Notes: generated by a model from the letters alone, not told the origin. 64,000 bases of DNA from Caprella mutica (GCA_947561585.1 CANNZV010001467.1:88885-152884); one strand, 5' to 3'; numbered from the stretch's first letter, positions 47,646-60,759 are shown. A program made the numbers and translations.

Positions 47646-50040
47646 AGCATCAGCCGCTTCTACATCAGATATATTTTGAAAGCGATAAACCATTGAGTTT
47701 ATCCTAAAATCTTTTACCATAGCTATATGATATTTAATTAATTGCATCATCCACGAATCATATTATGGAGTCGAATCACCGGATAGTTTTAGAGCAATTT
47801 TAAGAATTTGGGATTTAATTATGTTAGGATAATTTTTACTCAAAATGCATTATATTTTAGTACTCATGAGAACCTTTGATTTGGTTGACTAAACTTAAAC
47901 GGGTCAACAATGAAACCATTCAAACATGGGTACTTGACGGATTCTGTTCTTCAAACTACTGAAGGTGTAAGATTAGGCCGTTCAATGTTCATGTCTCAAT
48001 TTCACCTTCTGCAAATAGACCAGTTTGGAAAAAAAAAATATAAAATTCAAATCTTTATATATTATTTCAATACTAATCGAATCCAAATTAAACCAATTTA
48101 TAGGCAAGAGTTAAAGTACACTACGATACTACAGTTATCTATTATTATCTATTAAAAAATAAAGTGAAAGTTATTCAATATTATTGGCTTCTATTTAAAG
48201 AAAAGTATGATTTTTTCGAATATTCCACGATGAAAGGAATATATTATATTCCAATGTGTAACTAATAACCATCATTTAATTAAAGCCATATGAAAATAGT
48301 TCGAGTTATTCTGATATTCAAGAATATTAATTCCATACGAGAGGAAAATCAATCAAGGAAATACAATAATCAAAATTTAGGATCCATTTATCTTTAAAAT
48401 TGAAAAATGAAATCAATTAGTTTTTATTCAAAATATGTCATAATTAACTTAATTTTCAATGATGAAAATACCACTGATGTTCAATCGACAAAAAATGCAT
48501 TATTTCCCAAATAAATAAGGATTTTTTAGTCTTTTCTATATAGTGTTAAGAAAATAGGACTGAAATTAGATTTCTTTTCCATTGTATGTGATCATTTATT
48601 ATGCATTGGCACCCGAGGAACTGAATATGCAAGTAGCAGCCTTTGAATTAAAATGAAAAGAAACAAGAAAGTACAGATATTTATTTTGTGTTGTTCCGAA
48701 TCGAGGAAAAATTTGGCATAATGACGTTGAAATAATTTTTAAAAATGGGGAGAAATTGAATATGAAAAGAATAGTAATAAAAGAGCCTTGTAAGAGAACT
48801 TCCTCTACTTTATTTTCTTCTATATAAAAACTTCGAATAATCTTCCAATAACATTTATCAACAAAAAGAGAGAAATAAAAAGTTATGGATTTAACCGCTA
48901 ATAGTAATGTATAAAATGGTGAAAACTGGATGCTTGTGTCATCAATCTTTTATAATGGACATTTTCTTTATACAAAATCGCTCACTGCATGACTTCGAAA
49001 ACGCTATGAATGCAGTCTCTATAGCTTCAAAAAATTATTGTTGCGTCAATTCTCATATCATGACGAATAAGTCAAAAAATTGAAAATATAACCATTGCTT
49101 AAAAAAAATCAATGTGTTGCTAATTTTGGGTTAGCAGTGTTGTCTGTTTTATTTTTGTATCATTTTAGTCTCAAGATGCTAGCGACGTGTGGAAGCTGAG
49201 CCAAAAGTGTAATTAGTTTCTTAAAAGAGTTTATCACCTAAAGATGTGACCAGAATTATTTCAACTGATGTCTATACAGTAGAATGTGGGAAAAAACCAT
49301 TAATCATGGCAATTGAGGAATTTATCCATTCAAAGAGTAAAATTATATAAAAGGAATAGTTGGACAGGATGGGGCTTAAAAAAATAAAGGAGATGGAGAA
49401 ACGGCGTTGTTCGATTGGAAAAATAATGATTTGGATATTCAGTGCATTGTTCAATTATTATTATATGTTATAAGAATTATTATAAGAAACATATATCATC
49501 AATAATTTTTTTATTAAATATTGATTACTTGTAATAATCATACACAAACATTGCGATACTCATATTTTTTTCAAATTATGATAAATACACGTGGGTAATT
49601 AACTGACAAATTGTTTGTGAAATTAATTAGATAAAAATTGATTTTAATTGCAAAGTAAATCGAGGCAATCGGCGATTGAAATGATTTCGTCAGTGTAAAC
49701 AGTCATTAATATCGTCATTATTTTTTCAATTTTCTGATAAATTTATGTGGGTAATTACATAAGTGATATAATTTTGTCCGATTAATAAAAGTACATCGAG
49801 ACAATCACTGGTAGAAGAGATTTCCTCAGAGAGTTTATTTGCATTCAACAAACACACTCAAATAGAAAGCAAACAAAATAACGAGCATACCTACATGCCC
49901 AAATATTATATAATCAATTAAATTAATAAAGTGGTCGACGTTGTTCGGTGATTGCTTTATCAAGATAAACAATTAAAAATTAATATTATTGTAATTATTT
50001 ATAAAGTAATTTGATCTTTCATGTCCAATATTCTCTGACA
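47646..50040. other. AT-rich DNA, nothing recognised
   Basis: No exon or element supported. The frames 47910-48155 (+) and 49272-49454 (minus) have no domain. Confidence 0.45.
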
Positions 50041-50162
50041 ATGAACACTCTAAATACTCTAAACACGCTAATCACTCCAAATACTCTAAACACGCTAAAC
50101 TATCTAAATTCTCAGAACACTCTAAATAATATAAACACTCTAAACACCCTGAACACTTTAAA
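50041..50162. repeat. 10-11-bp array (AACACTCTAA word)
   Basis: About eleven degenerate copies of AACACTCTAA / ATACTCTAAAC. The minus frame 50072-50266 (CLECLYYLEC-type repeats) is an artefact. Confidence 0.85.
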
Positions 50163-51730
50163 GATATGATGAAATAACGAACAGTAATTTTTACAATAAC
50201 CAGATTTGAAGAATCACCATTCAATGTTCTGGAAAACACGTTCAAAAATATTGCAACTTTTATCACTTTTAGAGTACGAAAATTAATTTGATATGAACTA
50301 CTCTTGGCAGAATTTCCTTTAATTTTCCTTCACATAAATGGTAATGCAAAGACCAACTAAAGTACATAATTTTGGAGAGTGATTTTCCTCCTCAATGCAT
50401 TGGCCTAAAGAATAATTGGCAACAAATTTGCATATTTTAAACCTTTGAGCTCTTCCTAAGAAAAATACATTTTCATTCAAAAAAATTATTTCAATTCAAC
50501 TTTTACTTGTTTGATCACTTTCTTCGAATGTTGACCTTGATGTTCTATAGAACAATATTTTGGCTATTTCATCCAATGATTAGCTGCAGGGATCTCTCCT
50601 TGCGTGGATTTGCTTGCGTTCCGGTTGTGCTGTGCTTTTAAAATTCACACAAATACTAATCTATGAAACATTTCTGCAGCTTAAAATCTTCCAGAGCTGA
50701 TATATCTGTAATATTCACAATCCATAACCTATAAATATTTTCAATATTTTTCTATTAGAATATCTGAAACATGATGTACCTGAAACGAGAATTTTTTAGT
50801 GTTGTGTATAAATAATGTATAGTGTTAAATGTTCACTTATCAACAAAACAAATGCTTCCTCTTTATATATCACTTAATCTATTCTATGTTACCTCCAATG
50901 AAATGAAACGTAAACACCAATATATATTCCTTTCATTACTGAGCAAGATATAAGATTCAGCATAAAAATTATAATCATCTAATAGTTCCGTGAAACTCTG
51001 ATTCATTTCACCGAATTGATATATTTATTCTCAGCTAAATGATTGTTTGGATAGTCTTATACATATTATCTATAGTAAGATAAATGTCTAAGTAATACTT
51101 TATGATCCGTGTGTCAAATAAACTGATGCATTTCACCAAACGGTGATGTAAATTAATCAATAAATCAATTATTCATGAATACCTATAAATATTGTGGAAG
51201 CAGTCAATTTTTGGTAAATCAATGCAAATGAGCAACAACAAGCGATATACAATAGGTACAATAAACGTAAACGTATCGATTTCGAGTGCAAATTTGCATA
51301 TAAAACTCATTAAACTAACATTACAGCGTTTAATGAAGAAGATATTCCCCGAAAATTACACGGAACAAGTCGTGTCATCAAAGCATGTACACTGACTTAT
51401 TTGTGTCGTCAATTTGGATAGTTCATCATCTCGTACATTGACTACACTCTGAGTAATCTAATTAATGTGAACTAGTCACGCATAGCTCTGGGGTACATGT
51501 CCTCATGGTACATGCTGAGAAACTCATCATGCTGATGATATTGTGATTAGAGCTGCTGTGTTTGCTTAAAATTTAACACTGTTTTTCTTAGTTCAGTAGG
51601 TACTTGCTTTAATTGGTATTTCTTTTCATTGAACTATTCTTAGTTTGTTACTGTGATCATATATTGAAGAGGTGATTGATTTGAGCATCAGGGATAATAA
51701 GAGTTATATTAGTTTTTCTATGATTTTGAA
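50163..51730. other. AT-rich DNA, nothing recognised
   Basis: No feature supported; the frame 51192-51395 (+) has no domain. Confidence 0.45.
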
Positions 51731-52090
51731 ACATTATTGTTTCCCCCTCTAATTGTCCCGAGGATATATCTAGGTATGCCTTCTCTTTGTTATATTGTAG
51801 ATTTTAGGGTTTGTTTAGTTTGGCGCCCTAGTTCTTTAGCCTCCCTTTGTATCTTTCTTCAATTTCTTCTTCTTTCCTCTTCCTTCTGCCTTGATATATC
51901 CATGGGTAAGCAGACTGACTGTGTAGGTCTCTTATCAATGGGTGTCTATTCTTGCCATCCATGAACTGGGTCTACACGGTTACCTGTGGTAGCCGATTAA
52001 TCGACCACCTAGTGCATGGAGCGTACTTTCACTGTCGCCTCTTCTACGAGGCCTTCTCCTCTTCATGTCTCTTTGGGTCATCTTTAGTGG
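51731..52090. other. G+C-richer block, class unknown
   Basis: About 360 bp with G+C well above the flanks. The minus strand is purine-rich with Lys/Arg/Glu-rich translations (AEGRGKKKKLKKD), broken by stops. It could be part of a retrotransposon. The + frame 51737-51964 is open but Leu/Ser/Phe-rich through the pyrimidine bias. No motif was recognised. Confidence 0.3.
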
Positions 52091-52916
52091 ATAGGGACAA
52101 TTTTTAAACCTCAAAAATAATGATAATTCATATATAATCATGTTGATAATATTTGTTTTCGAATAGGTGCACTGATATAAACAGTAGCTATAATTTGTGC
52201 TTCAGTAGTCAATATTATTTCAAATCAAATATTGATTCATTTAAAAGTATATTTGATAATAGAGAAAGACCTGACTAGCAATATATCTAGAATTAATTAA
52301 TTCTAGTAAACGATCAAACATGTGTAATATTAATGTTCAATTTCCGATTATTGTTATTTATTGATAATAATAATAATTAATCATTATTATTCGGTAGGTA
52401 AAATAGATTTAAACACACTCAAAATTTAGAAGTTTTTAGAAGTTTCACAGTTATAATTGATTTTTTCTTCTAAAATCTTACACGAAAATTTTAGAGTTAT
52501 TTTTAATTGTGAGAAATTTATTAAAAATTACGATGAGCTTAATTTGTGTAAATCAAGTACTATTATCCATTACCGTAGTCTAATTATTTTCTATCATTCT
52601 GATGTATGCCAAAGAGCTTAACTTCTTTAAATAGGATTATTGGGCAAATAATAGAAGAAATATTATAAGTTTTATAGTTCTATTTACTTTATTCTTTAAT
52701 CCTTGTAATTTATTTAATAATATTAATCAAAAAAGTATAATACTTGTGTTGTTTACAGAATGAATTTCTATTGCAAAATATTATCATGATTATTTTCCGG
52801 AATTGATGAAGTATATGATGTATTAAATATTCAAAATTGATCCACTTTGTGAAAAGTTAAATTTTATAAGAAGAGGTGTGTGAAGAACTGAATAGAGCTC
52901 ACTGAACATCATGTAA
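52091..52916. other. AT-rich DNA, nothing recognised
   Basis: No feature supported. Confidence 0.45.
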
Positions 52917-52989
52917 GGCCCTTTTTACACTTGCGGTTCTCAACGCCGCGTTAGAAAAAAGGCTCATCTAATCAATATTTTCCTTGTTA

Positions 52990-53400
52990 TTATTTGGTTA
53001 TCATTTTCTCTAAATTATTATCATTTTCTTTGGTTATCATTTTCTCTGGTTATCATTTTCTCTGGTTATCATTTTCCATGGTTATCATTTTCTTTGGTTA
53101 TCATTTTCTATGGTTATCACTTTCTCTTGTTATCATTTTCTTTGGTAATCATTTCCCCTGGTTATTATTTCTTCTGGTTATCATTTTCTCTGGTAATCAT
53201 TTTTTCTGGTTATTATATCCTCTGGTTATCATTTTCTCTTGTTATAATTTTCTATGGTTATCATTTTCTCTGGTTATCATTTCCTCTGGTTATCATTTTC
53301 TCTGGTTATCATTTTCTCTGATTATTATTTTCTCTGGTTATTATTTTCTTTGGTTATTATTTTCTTTGGTTATCATTTCCTCTGGTTATCATTATCTACT
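52990..53400. repeat. 16-bp array (GGTTATCATTTTCTCT), about 25 copies
   Basis: The unit GGTTATCATTTTCTCT repeats with regular 16-bp period and point variants (CTTTGG, CTATGG, TTCCTC). Because 16 is not a multiple of three, all three frames rotate through one peptide repeat. The 137- and 75-codon frames here are artefacts. Confidence 0.95.
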
Positions 53401-53806
53401 GTTATGATGTGGAAAAGAAGTAATTTGGCATAATAGGGTATGTTCTGAATTATCGAACAGTTCCACATTTTCGGTCATCAACAAATAACGAGAAAAAAGT
53501 CATATTAGTTATATACTTTTTCTTATATGGTCGAATATGTGAAATTGTCCGATAATTCATAGCTTACCTAACTTTTACAACTCTATCCTCCTTGCCAGGG
53601 GCCCTTGTTACGTGGGTAGAAAATGATAACTATTGTAGACAGTTATTTTTCTATTTTTCGTCTTATTTTCGTCAAAAGTATTGTGTATGTATGCAATCCC
53701 AGCAGTGAAAAAAACGCAATTGTGAACGGTACAATAGACATTCGTATCCTGCTAAAGTTCTAGCGTTAAAAATTCTGCTCGTATTTTAGCAGGGGACTGA
53801 GCTATG

Positions 53807-53843
53807 TTGCGTTAGAAAAAATGCTGCATTTTTTCTAACGCAA
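53807..53843. repeat. Perfect 17-bp hairpin with 3-nt loop
   Basis: TTGCGTTAGAAAAAATG, loop CTG, then CATTTTTTCTAACGCAA. It is formed by abutting inverted ends of the composite element. Confidence 0.9.
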
Positions 53844-53925
53844 GTGTGAAGGGCTCCGTTAAAATTAATTGCAGTTAAACTTTTCTCCATGAGCAGTATT
53901 TCTAACGCGGCGTTGAGAAACGCAA

Positions 53926-56040
53926 ATCCATTCATAACTACCGTGTAATCATTCTTTTAAACAAGTCTTGGCTGTAAAGAAATACTTGATGTTCCTCAGA
54001 GATTGCAATTAATTAATTCATTTTTTAATGATAGCCAGATTTATTGGCGAAAGATGATTGATTTCGTGTGTTGACTTTTTAGCTTCATGAATTTCAGTGT
54101 ATATACATAATATTAAATTTAATATTGTGATATAAGGAATTTTCAAAATTGATAAGCTTTATTATTCCAATTCGTATTATAAAATTTATAGGAATGCCTA
54201 TGAATTTTATATATTGCCAACTCTTATGATTTTATCTTTAATACATCATTATTAAATATGCACAATAGAATATTTATTCCAATATCCTTAACTACTTGAA
54301 GATTTTATAAACTTCATTGCTTTAGAATAAATTGATACTTAGATTTTAATATCTTCCTAGTAAAAATAGATCAACATTTCACTTAAATCAGTCAAATGAA
54401 AAATATAAATCTTCTATTTTGTTCGTATATTATTTTATATCTTCAAATTGTGATAAGATCGTAATCCTAGAAATAAGAAAAATATTAGCGAATCTCATTT
54501 GTCTTTTCGGTGCAAAGTTTTCATCCAAGGCTAAGCTGGGATGAAGCCTGTGTTATGTGCCTCGGTGATCAAGAAATTCTCATTCGGGGAAGGTGGGATA
54601 AAAAGAATGATAAATGAAAGAAAAACCACTGACACAGATACGTGTGAGATGTCCACGAAATGCCAATACCATGATGAAGAAATATCATAAAATTTTGAGC
54701 AGTTATAAACAAGCTTTTTCAATATTGTGATGAATTTACTATAAATGGAAATTATTTTTCAAACATTCTCAGAACATAGATTGACTTTATCCATATAAGC
54801 TCAAGTTCATTATTAAAATGTTCAAATTGATTTCATTCTTATAACTAGTAACTCGGGTACAAAGAATTCAGAATCAATACAGTTTCGAATAAAATGGTTA
54901 AATTTATGACTTTGATGTATTAGCAATTCCCAATAATTTAAATTAATCAAATGTTAATCAATCCTCAATGCTATACTTCTAATCTAATATTATAAAGGAA
55001 TGGAATTTATTTCTCACTGTATTTTTTAGAGTAATACAAAGAATAGTACAATAAATATGCACATGCACCTACAATGCATTGGTGTTCAACTCTATTCTCT
55101 TACATATAAAAATTGTGTGTACTTTGATTAATATATACTTATGTTTTTCAAATAAATATATATATTTATTTCTCATCTCATTGCAATTAAGTATCATTTA
55201 CCATAAGTAATAACGTTTGCGACAACCATAACGTTATCTATATTGCTCATCATTACAAGAACACAAGGGACTGTGCTAAAAGTATGACATGGTCGTTACA
55301 GGGAGATACTACCTGTGCAGGTAATATATAAGAGATAGCATGTAAAAATAGAATATGGTTATTAATCTAATACAGCAGTGAATAGCTTTATGAATGATTA
55401 CACACACCAAAGAAAAGACTTGAATTAGACAATAATTTTTTCATTTCAGTGGTTGTTGGAGATACGTCAATGAAATTGGATATTCATGTTAATGTTGAAA
55501 TACTAATATTTTTCCAGCTCTTGTTATTCGGTTGTAGATGAAATTGTATTTAACATATCAAGGAGATAGTAATCATTGTTATAAACATTCAAATTGACCA
55601 ATAGTAACTATTGATATTAAAAATCTTTTTATTTGTGATGAAATAATTTTTGTGCACATTATTAAACTGTATATACCGAAATTTGGCTCACCATTCATGA
55701 GTCCTTTTATTTTATTCCATTTAAAATTATCACAGTTATCGTTTTTTAATGTTTAAGTATATGCAAATTACACATTCAGTAATTCATATTTGAATAATCA
55801 AATTAAAAATATAGTTAACTTGAAAAAGGACAATTTTGGCAAATTTCTAGATAATGACAGTCTTCTATACCATCTTTCTAGTTAATGACAGCCATTATTT
55901 TGTAAAATATCAAAACTTTTATATAAGGTTAGACATAACTAAGCATGAATAGCACATAAATTTTAAAAACAGATCTATCATTATCTAGGAATTTAATGAA
56001 AATTTAAATCAATAGTTATTCAATATTTAAACAAGTAGTA
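53926..56040. other. AT-rich DNA, nothing recognised
   Basis: No exon or element supported. The minus frame 54531-54722 has no domain. Confidence 0.45.
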
Positions 56041-56044
56041 GCTA

Positions 56045-56790
56045 TTAACCTTCAGTCGGGCGCAACGGATCTTACAAGCGCAGGATTTTTTATTTTGTTT
56101 ATCATGTGAATATTTCTTCACAGAATTACTCTAAATTTTCAATAGCTTCATAACAATAGGCGGTGCTACACTGTATAGTGTATAATTTATAATTTGACAT
56201 CAGAGGAGGAGGTTATCACTAATTTGATCTCTCAGGCACATTGCACTTGACTGTGGGACATTGAATGAGGTAAACATTTATTATAAACAAGTCAATATTA
56301 TATAAGCTAGAAGGTTATATCATCAAATTAATACTCTCTAAGACAATGTGTATCTCATAAAATATACATTTTTTGGTGTAACTGCAAGGTAGGTTTTCTT
56401 TGCACACAAGCTCTGTGCCTGCAGCACGCCATATATATCTGCCATACCTGCTTCAATATGAGAAAATATGCAGTTTATTTTGCTTTTTTTTTAACAAAAT
56501 AGCAAAGAAGTATGAATAAGAGAATGGAAAACAATAAAGTAACATAAAACTTTGTATTAATTTATCTTTAATAAAGTAATCATTTAAAAGGCCTCTCAGG
56601 CACAGTGCACCTGATGTAGTTCTGATATGTAATTCGCCTGACAGAAGGTCAAGAAACTCATCTATGAATATCTCAACATATTTCAACGTGCTGCTGAGTG
56701 ACAGCATACACTGAGTGACAGTGTAACATTCTGGTGAATAACAAACGAGCATTGACTGTAAATGCTCTTTGGGTCCCACACCTGTGCTTT
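56045..56790. other. Possible decayed transposon (piggyBac-like left end?)
   Basis: TTAA at 56045-56048 is followed by CCTTCAGTCGGGCGCAACGG, an end of piggyBac style. The near-palindromic word TCTCAGGCACATTGCACTTGA (56227) recurs as CTCTCAGGCACAGTGCACCTGA (56592). The minus frame 56453-56779 (108 codons) covers the second copy; its VEIFIDEFLDLLSGELHIRT stretch looks protein-like but unassigned. No matching right end before TTAA was found, so the class is only a guess. Confidence 0.3.
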
Positions 56791-57269
56791 GATTATATCG
56801 AATATTAATAACCTAATGGATCGGAAATCTTTGCTTTCCGAGTTGCATCACTATTTTAATTCCCCTCATTTTCATGTATTATTGTATAAATATAATATTT
56901 CTCAATGAGAATAATATATTTAAGTATGAATATTGATTATTGAGATTCTGTTCACATTAAAATACAAAATATATATAAAACAAGCAGTCTGATTCTTTAA
57001 AAGTCTATAAGTGCCATGTAGAATAAAAAAATTAAAAATTAAACTAAAAATATCATACCTATCTATAAATATAAAATGTAACTACGTCAAAAGTATAAAT
57101 TATAAATACCAGTAAAAAACATATTTACAGGACGATGATTTTAAGTATTAAAACAGAATTTTCAGTTGGGTATCACGTTACATAAAAATTCTTGTTATTT
57201 ATTGTTGATAGCTTCGAAAGATTTATAAATAATAAAATTTCTTTCAAGCTGTAATCTGATCACAGATTA
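56791..57269. other. AT-rich DNA, nothing recognised
   Basis: Only a small hairpin, CGGAAATC/TTTGC/TTTCCG-like, near 56822-56841 was noticed. Confidence 0.4.
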
Positions 57270-57274
57270 AACTC

Positions 57275-57640
57275 GATTATGTGCACTCGGTAGAGCGCAT
57301 ACCTCGCCTCCGCTTTGACCCGTTTTCTCCCAAAATTTAAGAAACTGCTAACTGGAAAATAACCAATCGTCCCACCTAGTTTCATGTAATATGGTACAAT
57401 ACTTTTTGAGTTATAAATGACCTTGACCTCTGCCTGAATCGTTTCTAAAATTGTACCAGATCGTTCCTTGACATTGACCAATTATACCATCAAATTTCAG
57501 ACAATTTGGTTGAACACTTTTTAAGTTATTGAGTTAGAAATGGCATTGACCTTGATCTTTGATGCAATTTCATGCAATTTGGTTGGAGGATTTTTTCAGA
57601 TAAGCGAATAACAAGATGATAAATAATTAAATAAATAAAT
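57275..57640 (+). mobile_element. SINE-like repeat with tRNA-like head and A-rich tail
   Basis: TGCACTCGGTAGAGCGCATA (57282) resembles the box A region of a tRNA, and a CCTCGCC..GACCCG stretch follows. The body repeats TTTTTGAGTTATAAATGACC and TTTTTAAGTTATTGAGTTAG with GACCTTGACCT. The 3' end is an A-rich tail (AAATAATTAAATAAATAAAT). A tRNA-derived SINE fits best; a fragment of a LINE 3' end is the alternative. The minus frame 57260-57481 is a shadow. No target duplication was found. Confidence 0.5.
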
Positions 57641-58155
57641 GCTGATGGAAATATGAACTTCCAGCATTCTGCGAAGAAATTAACGTATTTCCTTTGGTTT
57701 GGTGGTCATGTGTTAATCAATCATTAATTTCTTTTATTCCTATGATCTTCGCATAATGCTTTCCCTTAAAAACGACAATAAACAATAATTACATATATCT
57801 TTAAACTTCAAATTACCTAGTATAAAAAGTATATCATTGGTAGAGATCAAAGGTACACTATTTGCATTTCTTATAACGTTTTATATTATTCTTAAAATAT
57901 CATTTACTAAAACTTTTGAAGGGTGTAAATGAACGTTAATTTCAATACAATATAATGCATTGAGCAAAAACAGAATATACCAAATAGTAGGAAATTAGAA
58001 GCATTTTTTTTTGATAAAATACGTCTTAGATGAATAAACTATTCTTTCCATTTTTCTGATTTTTTTAGATGTTTCTAAAATATGGGTATAGAAAGTCAAT
58101 TTTTTCATATAAAAAAAGGTCTAATTAAGTAGTTGAAATTATCTACAAATTCCGA
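57641..58155. other. AT-rich DNA, nothing recognised
   Basis: No feature supported. Confidence 0.4.
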
Positions 58156-58156
58156 T

Positions 58157-58405
58157 GGATTACTCATAAAATGTATTGGGGATATTGACAATGAGGGCAG
58201 GCGATAAAAACAAGAATTCATTTTCATTTGGAGTAGGTATATTAAAATGTAACCATTTTGCAAGCGATAAAAATTGGTCATTGTTGGTAGCAACACTGTG
58301 CAGTGTGCAACTAAGCTTGGAAAATGTTGCTTCAACATTATCCAATATATGATTAAAGCTATTGTGTTTCTCACGAATTCTGAATAGATATTGTTGTTTC
58401 AACTT
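58157..58405 (-). CDS. Candidate exon of an unidentified gene
   Basis: On the minus strand a plausible acceptor (TTAATTCCTTTATTAAG) is followed by an open frame reading LKQQYLFRIREKHNSFNHIL and DNVEATFSKLSCTLHSVATN, ending NIPNTFYE. A possible donor follows, TATGA/GTAATC. The composition is balanced (Asn, Ser, Glu, Lys, Arg, Thr, Cys, His, Trp all used) and unlike the Ile/Phe-rich chance frames elsewhere. I recognise no domain and see no partner exon nearby. The overlapping 89-codon frame in another phase is its shadow. It could equally be a fragment of a transposon protein. Confidence 0.3.
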
Positions 58406-59906
58406 AATAAAGGAATTAATATTGAAATCAATTTTGAGATGTGATTATTGCATTAAATTTAGCTCAAGTTATTCAAACTCAGTACGTATCGTAAATTTCA
58501 TCGACTATCATTGAACGAACACTGTTCATTGTTCAATTTTAAATTAATTAATTTGATGCATCACTGAAATTATCACTCTAAGAGGCTTTTCTAAATACTT
58601 CAATGAAAAGTTATTATATATTGTAAGAGGCTACTGATAATATCAATTTTAATGAGATGGTTTGAGCACTTAAAGAAATCAGGCATCTGTGAAATTGAGA
58701 TAGAATTTTCAATAAAGACGGGTTAGTATTCATTTTATTGAATGTATCTAATTGACCAAAGAAATTGGAATGAAATAAAGGAAAAATGAAATCATGAAGA
58801 ACACGTTAATCAATGCAGTAAAAGTTCACTGAGTTTCAGTTAACTTAACGTATGAATTTATAGTCAATAGAAACATTAAATTTAATTCTTTAAAGCATTC
58901 ATGGAAGCCGATCTTAAAATGGAAATAGATGAACTTATAAAATTCGTATAATGAAGAGAATCTTAGATAAAAGTTTAGCTAAAATATCTTCTAGTTGCGC
59001 GAGTTTAGTGATTGGAAACTGCGATAGTATGAATATATAACTTGTAAGATATAAGACGTGTACCACTGTACGTAATATATTACACTAAAAAGACTATTAT
59101 GAACACAAGAAAATAAGTTTAATTGATGAGCAGTTATTAAATTAATCAACTTTCCATACAATAAAAGACTGTGAACCAATAATAGGTCCCAATAGAATTT
59201 AAGAGTAATTAGGAAAAAATGTAGCATACAATTTTTATATCATTATATTTGTGATAGAATCATTTTAGAATACTTAAATATTTCCAATATCATATAAGTA
59301 TCAGCTGAAGTATAAGTTTCGATCTAATAATTTTTCCCTAAATCTTAAACTAAAAAAGCTATAAAGATTAACCCGTTATCTTAAGACTAAATTGCTTCTA
59401 AAATAGAATCAAATGGAGAAAAAACTTCCAATATATCAACACTACCCCTGTAATTACATCAAATTAATAATAATTATTTTCATGTTTATTCTGGAATTTG
59501 TGATGTTCCAAAAACAATAACATTAATAGACTCAATCATCATACACACTTTCTCTAAATTAAGTATTCTATTCAACCTGGCATACTTACAGTATATTATA
59601 TTCACTTTTTAAAAACTCAATTCCTTGAAAATATACACCTTGTTCTGCTCTAATTGTTTATAAACAGATTACTCCATTACTTCTTCAGGTGCAACTGCAT
59701 GTGTACCTATTCTCTCTCCTAATTACATGTTCACCTGGCAAAGTAAATAATTTTGGGGGAGTTACAGGTCATAATAGGGAGGTGTGCATGACCTCAGGCC
59801 ATCAAATGGTCTGAGGAGTTGAGACTCACAATGACTTCTTTGGGTAATTACTGAATAATTATATTAATTCTAGAGTAAAGTAATCATAAATTAGTACTAT
59901 TAAAGC
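58406..59906. other. AT-rich DNA with one stable short hairpin
   Basis: No gene recognised. At 59792-59816 CCTCAGGCCAT, loop CAA, ATGGTCTGAGG form an 11-bp stem with one G-T pair. Confidence 0.45.
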
Positions 59907-59921
59907 TTTCAACTGTATAAA
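59907..59921. repeat. Left 15-bp target duplication of the LINE
   Basis: TTTCAACTGTATAAA here is identical to 61105-61119 and brackets the LINE insertion. Confidence 0.85.
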
Positions 59922-60759
59922 TATTTATGTCAATGATCTGCCTGCACTTTGTGATTCGAAATATACATTATTTGCCGACGATACTACCTTTGTACGTAGC
60001 AATTGCGATTATGATTTCTTGGTGAGAGAAACAAATTGTTGCCTCTCGCGGGTACAGGAATGGACACAAAATAACAGACTTTGTCTTAACACTAATAAAA
60101 CTTCCATGCTGTTATTCACAAATCGAATCAAAGCTGTTGCAACTCCCTTGCTTGTGAATATTGATGATGCACCAATATATTACCACTCAGTGACTAGGTT
60201 TCTGGGTATTGAATTGGACAATAGACTTGATTTTGCGATCCATATTAATTATTTAGCTGCTAAGTTGTCGAAAACTGCTGGTATATTGTATTCATTGAGG
60301 CAAAATGTTCCTAATGATATCCTTATTTCTTTATATTACAGTCTGGTTTATCCATATCTGATTTATGGTATTCTACTCTGGGGAGATGCTGCTGATATAC
60401 ATCTCAATCCTCTGATTTTAGTGCAAAAAAGAATAATCAGGATTATAACCAATTCCGAGTATTTGTGTCACACTAGACCCTTATTTTTCAAAACTAGAAT
60501 TTTGCAAATTAAAGACATTTACAAACTATATGTTGGTATCCATATGTATAAATTACAGTCCGCTAATGCCATAGACTACCCTAACCATTCTTACCCTACC
60601 AGATCGTCCAATGATGCCTCTTACTCATTCCAAAGACTTTCACAGTGTAACAGATCTCTATCATATAATGGTCCTAAAAACTGGAACTCTATACCATGCA
60701 ACATTCGAAACTCCTCAAATATATCTTCATTCAAAAGTAGTTATAAACACACTTACTAG
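59921..60759 (+). CDS. LINE reverse transcriptase, C-terminal part (Jockey/CR1 group)
   Basis: The frame is open from the left target duplication: INIYVNDLPALCDSKYTLFADDTTF contains the F-A-D-D catalytic motif of the palm. Next come the thumb-type motifs: LNTNKTSMLLFTN (the L-N-x-x-K-T region) and FLGIELDNRLDF (the L-G-x-x-x-D region). Further on, LVYPYLIYGILLWG and LVQKRIIRII are typical of the C-terminal region after RT in Jockey/CR1-like LINEs. The annotated 246-codon frame starting at 60019 is only the part after an internal TTG. Endonuclease, fingers and most of the palm are lost by 5' truncation, so the product cannot be active. The stop is TAG at 60757-60759, followed by about 345 bp of 3' UTR. 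Confidence 0.9.

Larger units (their letters stand above)
52917..53925. mobile_element. Composite TIR element with internal 16-bp array
   Basis: The left end, after TAA, reads GGCCCTTTTTACACTTGCGG then AACGCCGCGTTAGAAAAAA. The right end reads TTTCTAACGCGGCGTTGAGA then AACGCAA, its complement. A second inverted end (TTCTAACGCAAGTGTGAAGG, from 53833) lies just inside, so the right side has two nested ends. A related right-end block recurs at 63443-63585 and stops at TTA. GGCCC..ACACT-type ends with TAA/TTA targets suggest PIF/Harbinger, which is an inference. The interior holds a 16-bp array. Confidence 0.65.

Noticed and set aside
52994..53407. 137-codon and 75-codon open frames on the + strand
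   Set aside because: They are translations of a 16-bp tandem array in rotating frames (LWLSFSLVIIF-type repeats), not a membrane protein.
56045..56790. piggyBac transposon
   Set aside because: Only one TTAA-flanked end-like sequence was found, with no matching right end and no recognisable transposase. Kept only as a low-confidence unassigned block.
57260..57481. 73-codon minus-strand frame
   Set aside because: Shadow frame across a SINE-like repeat.
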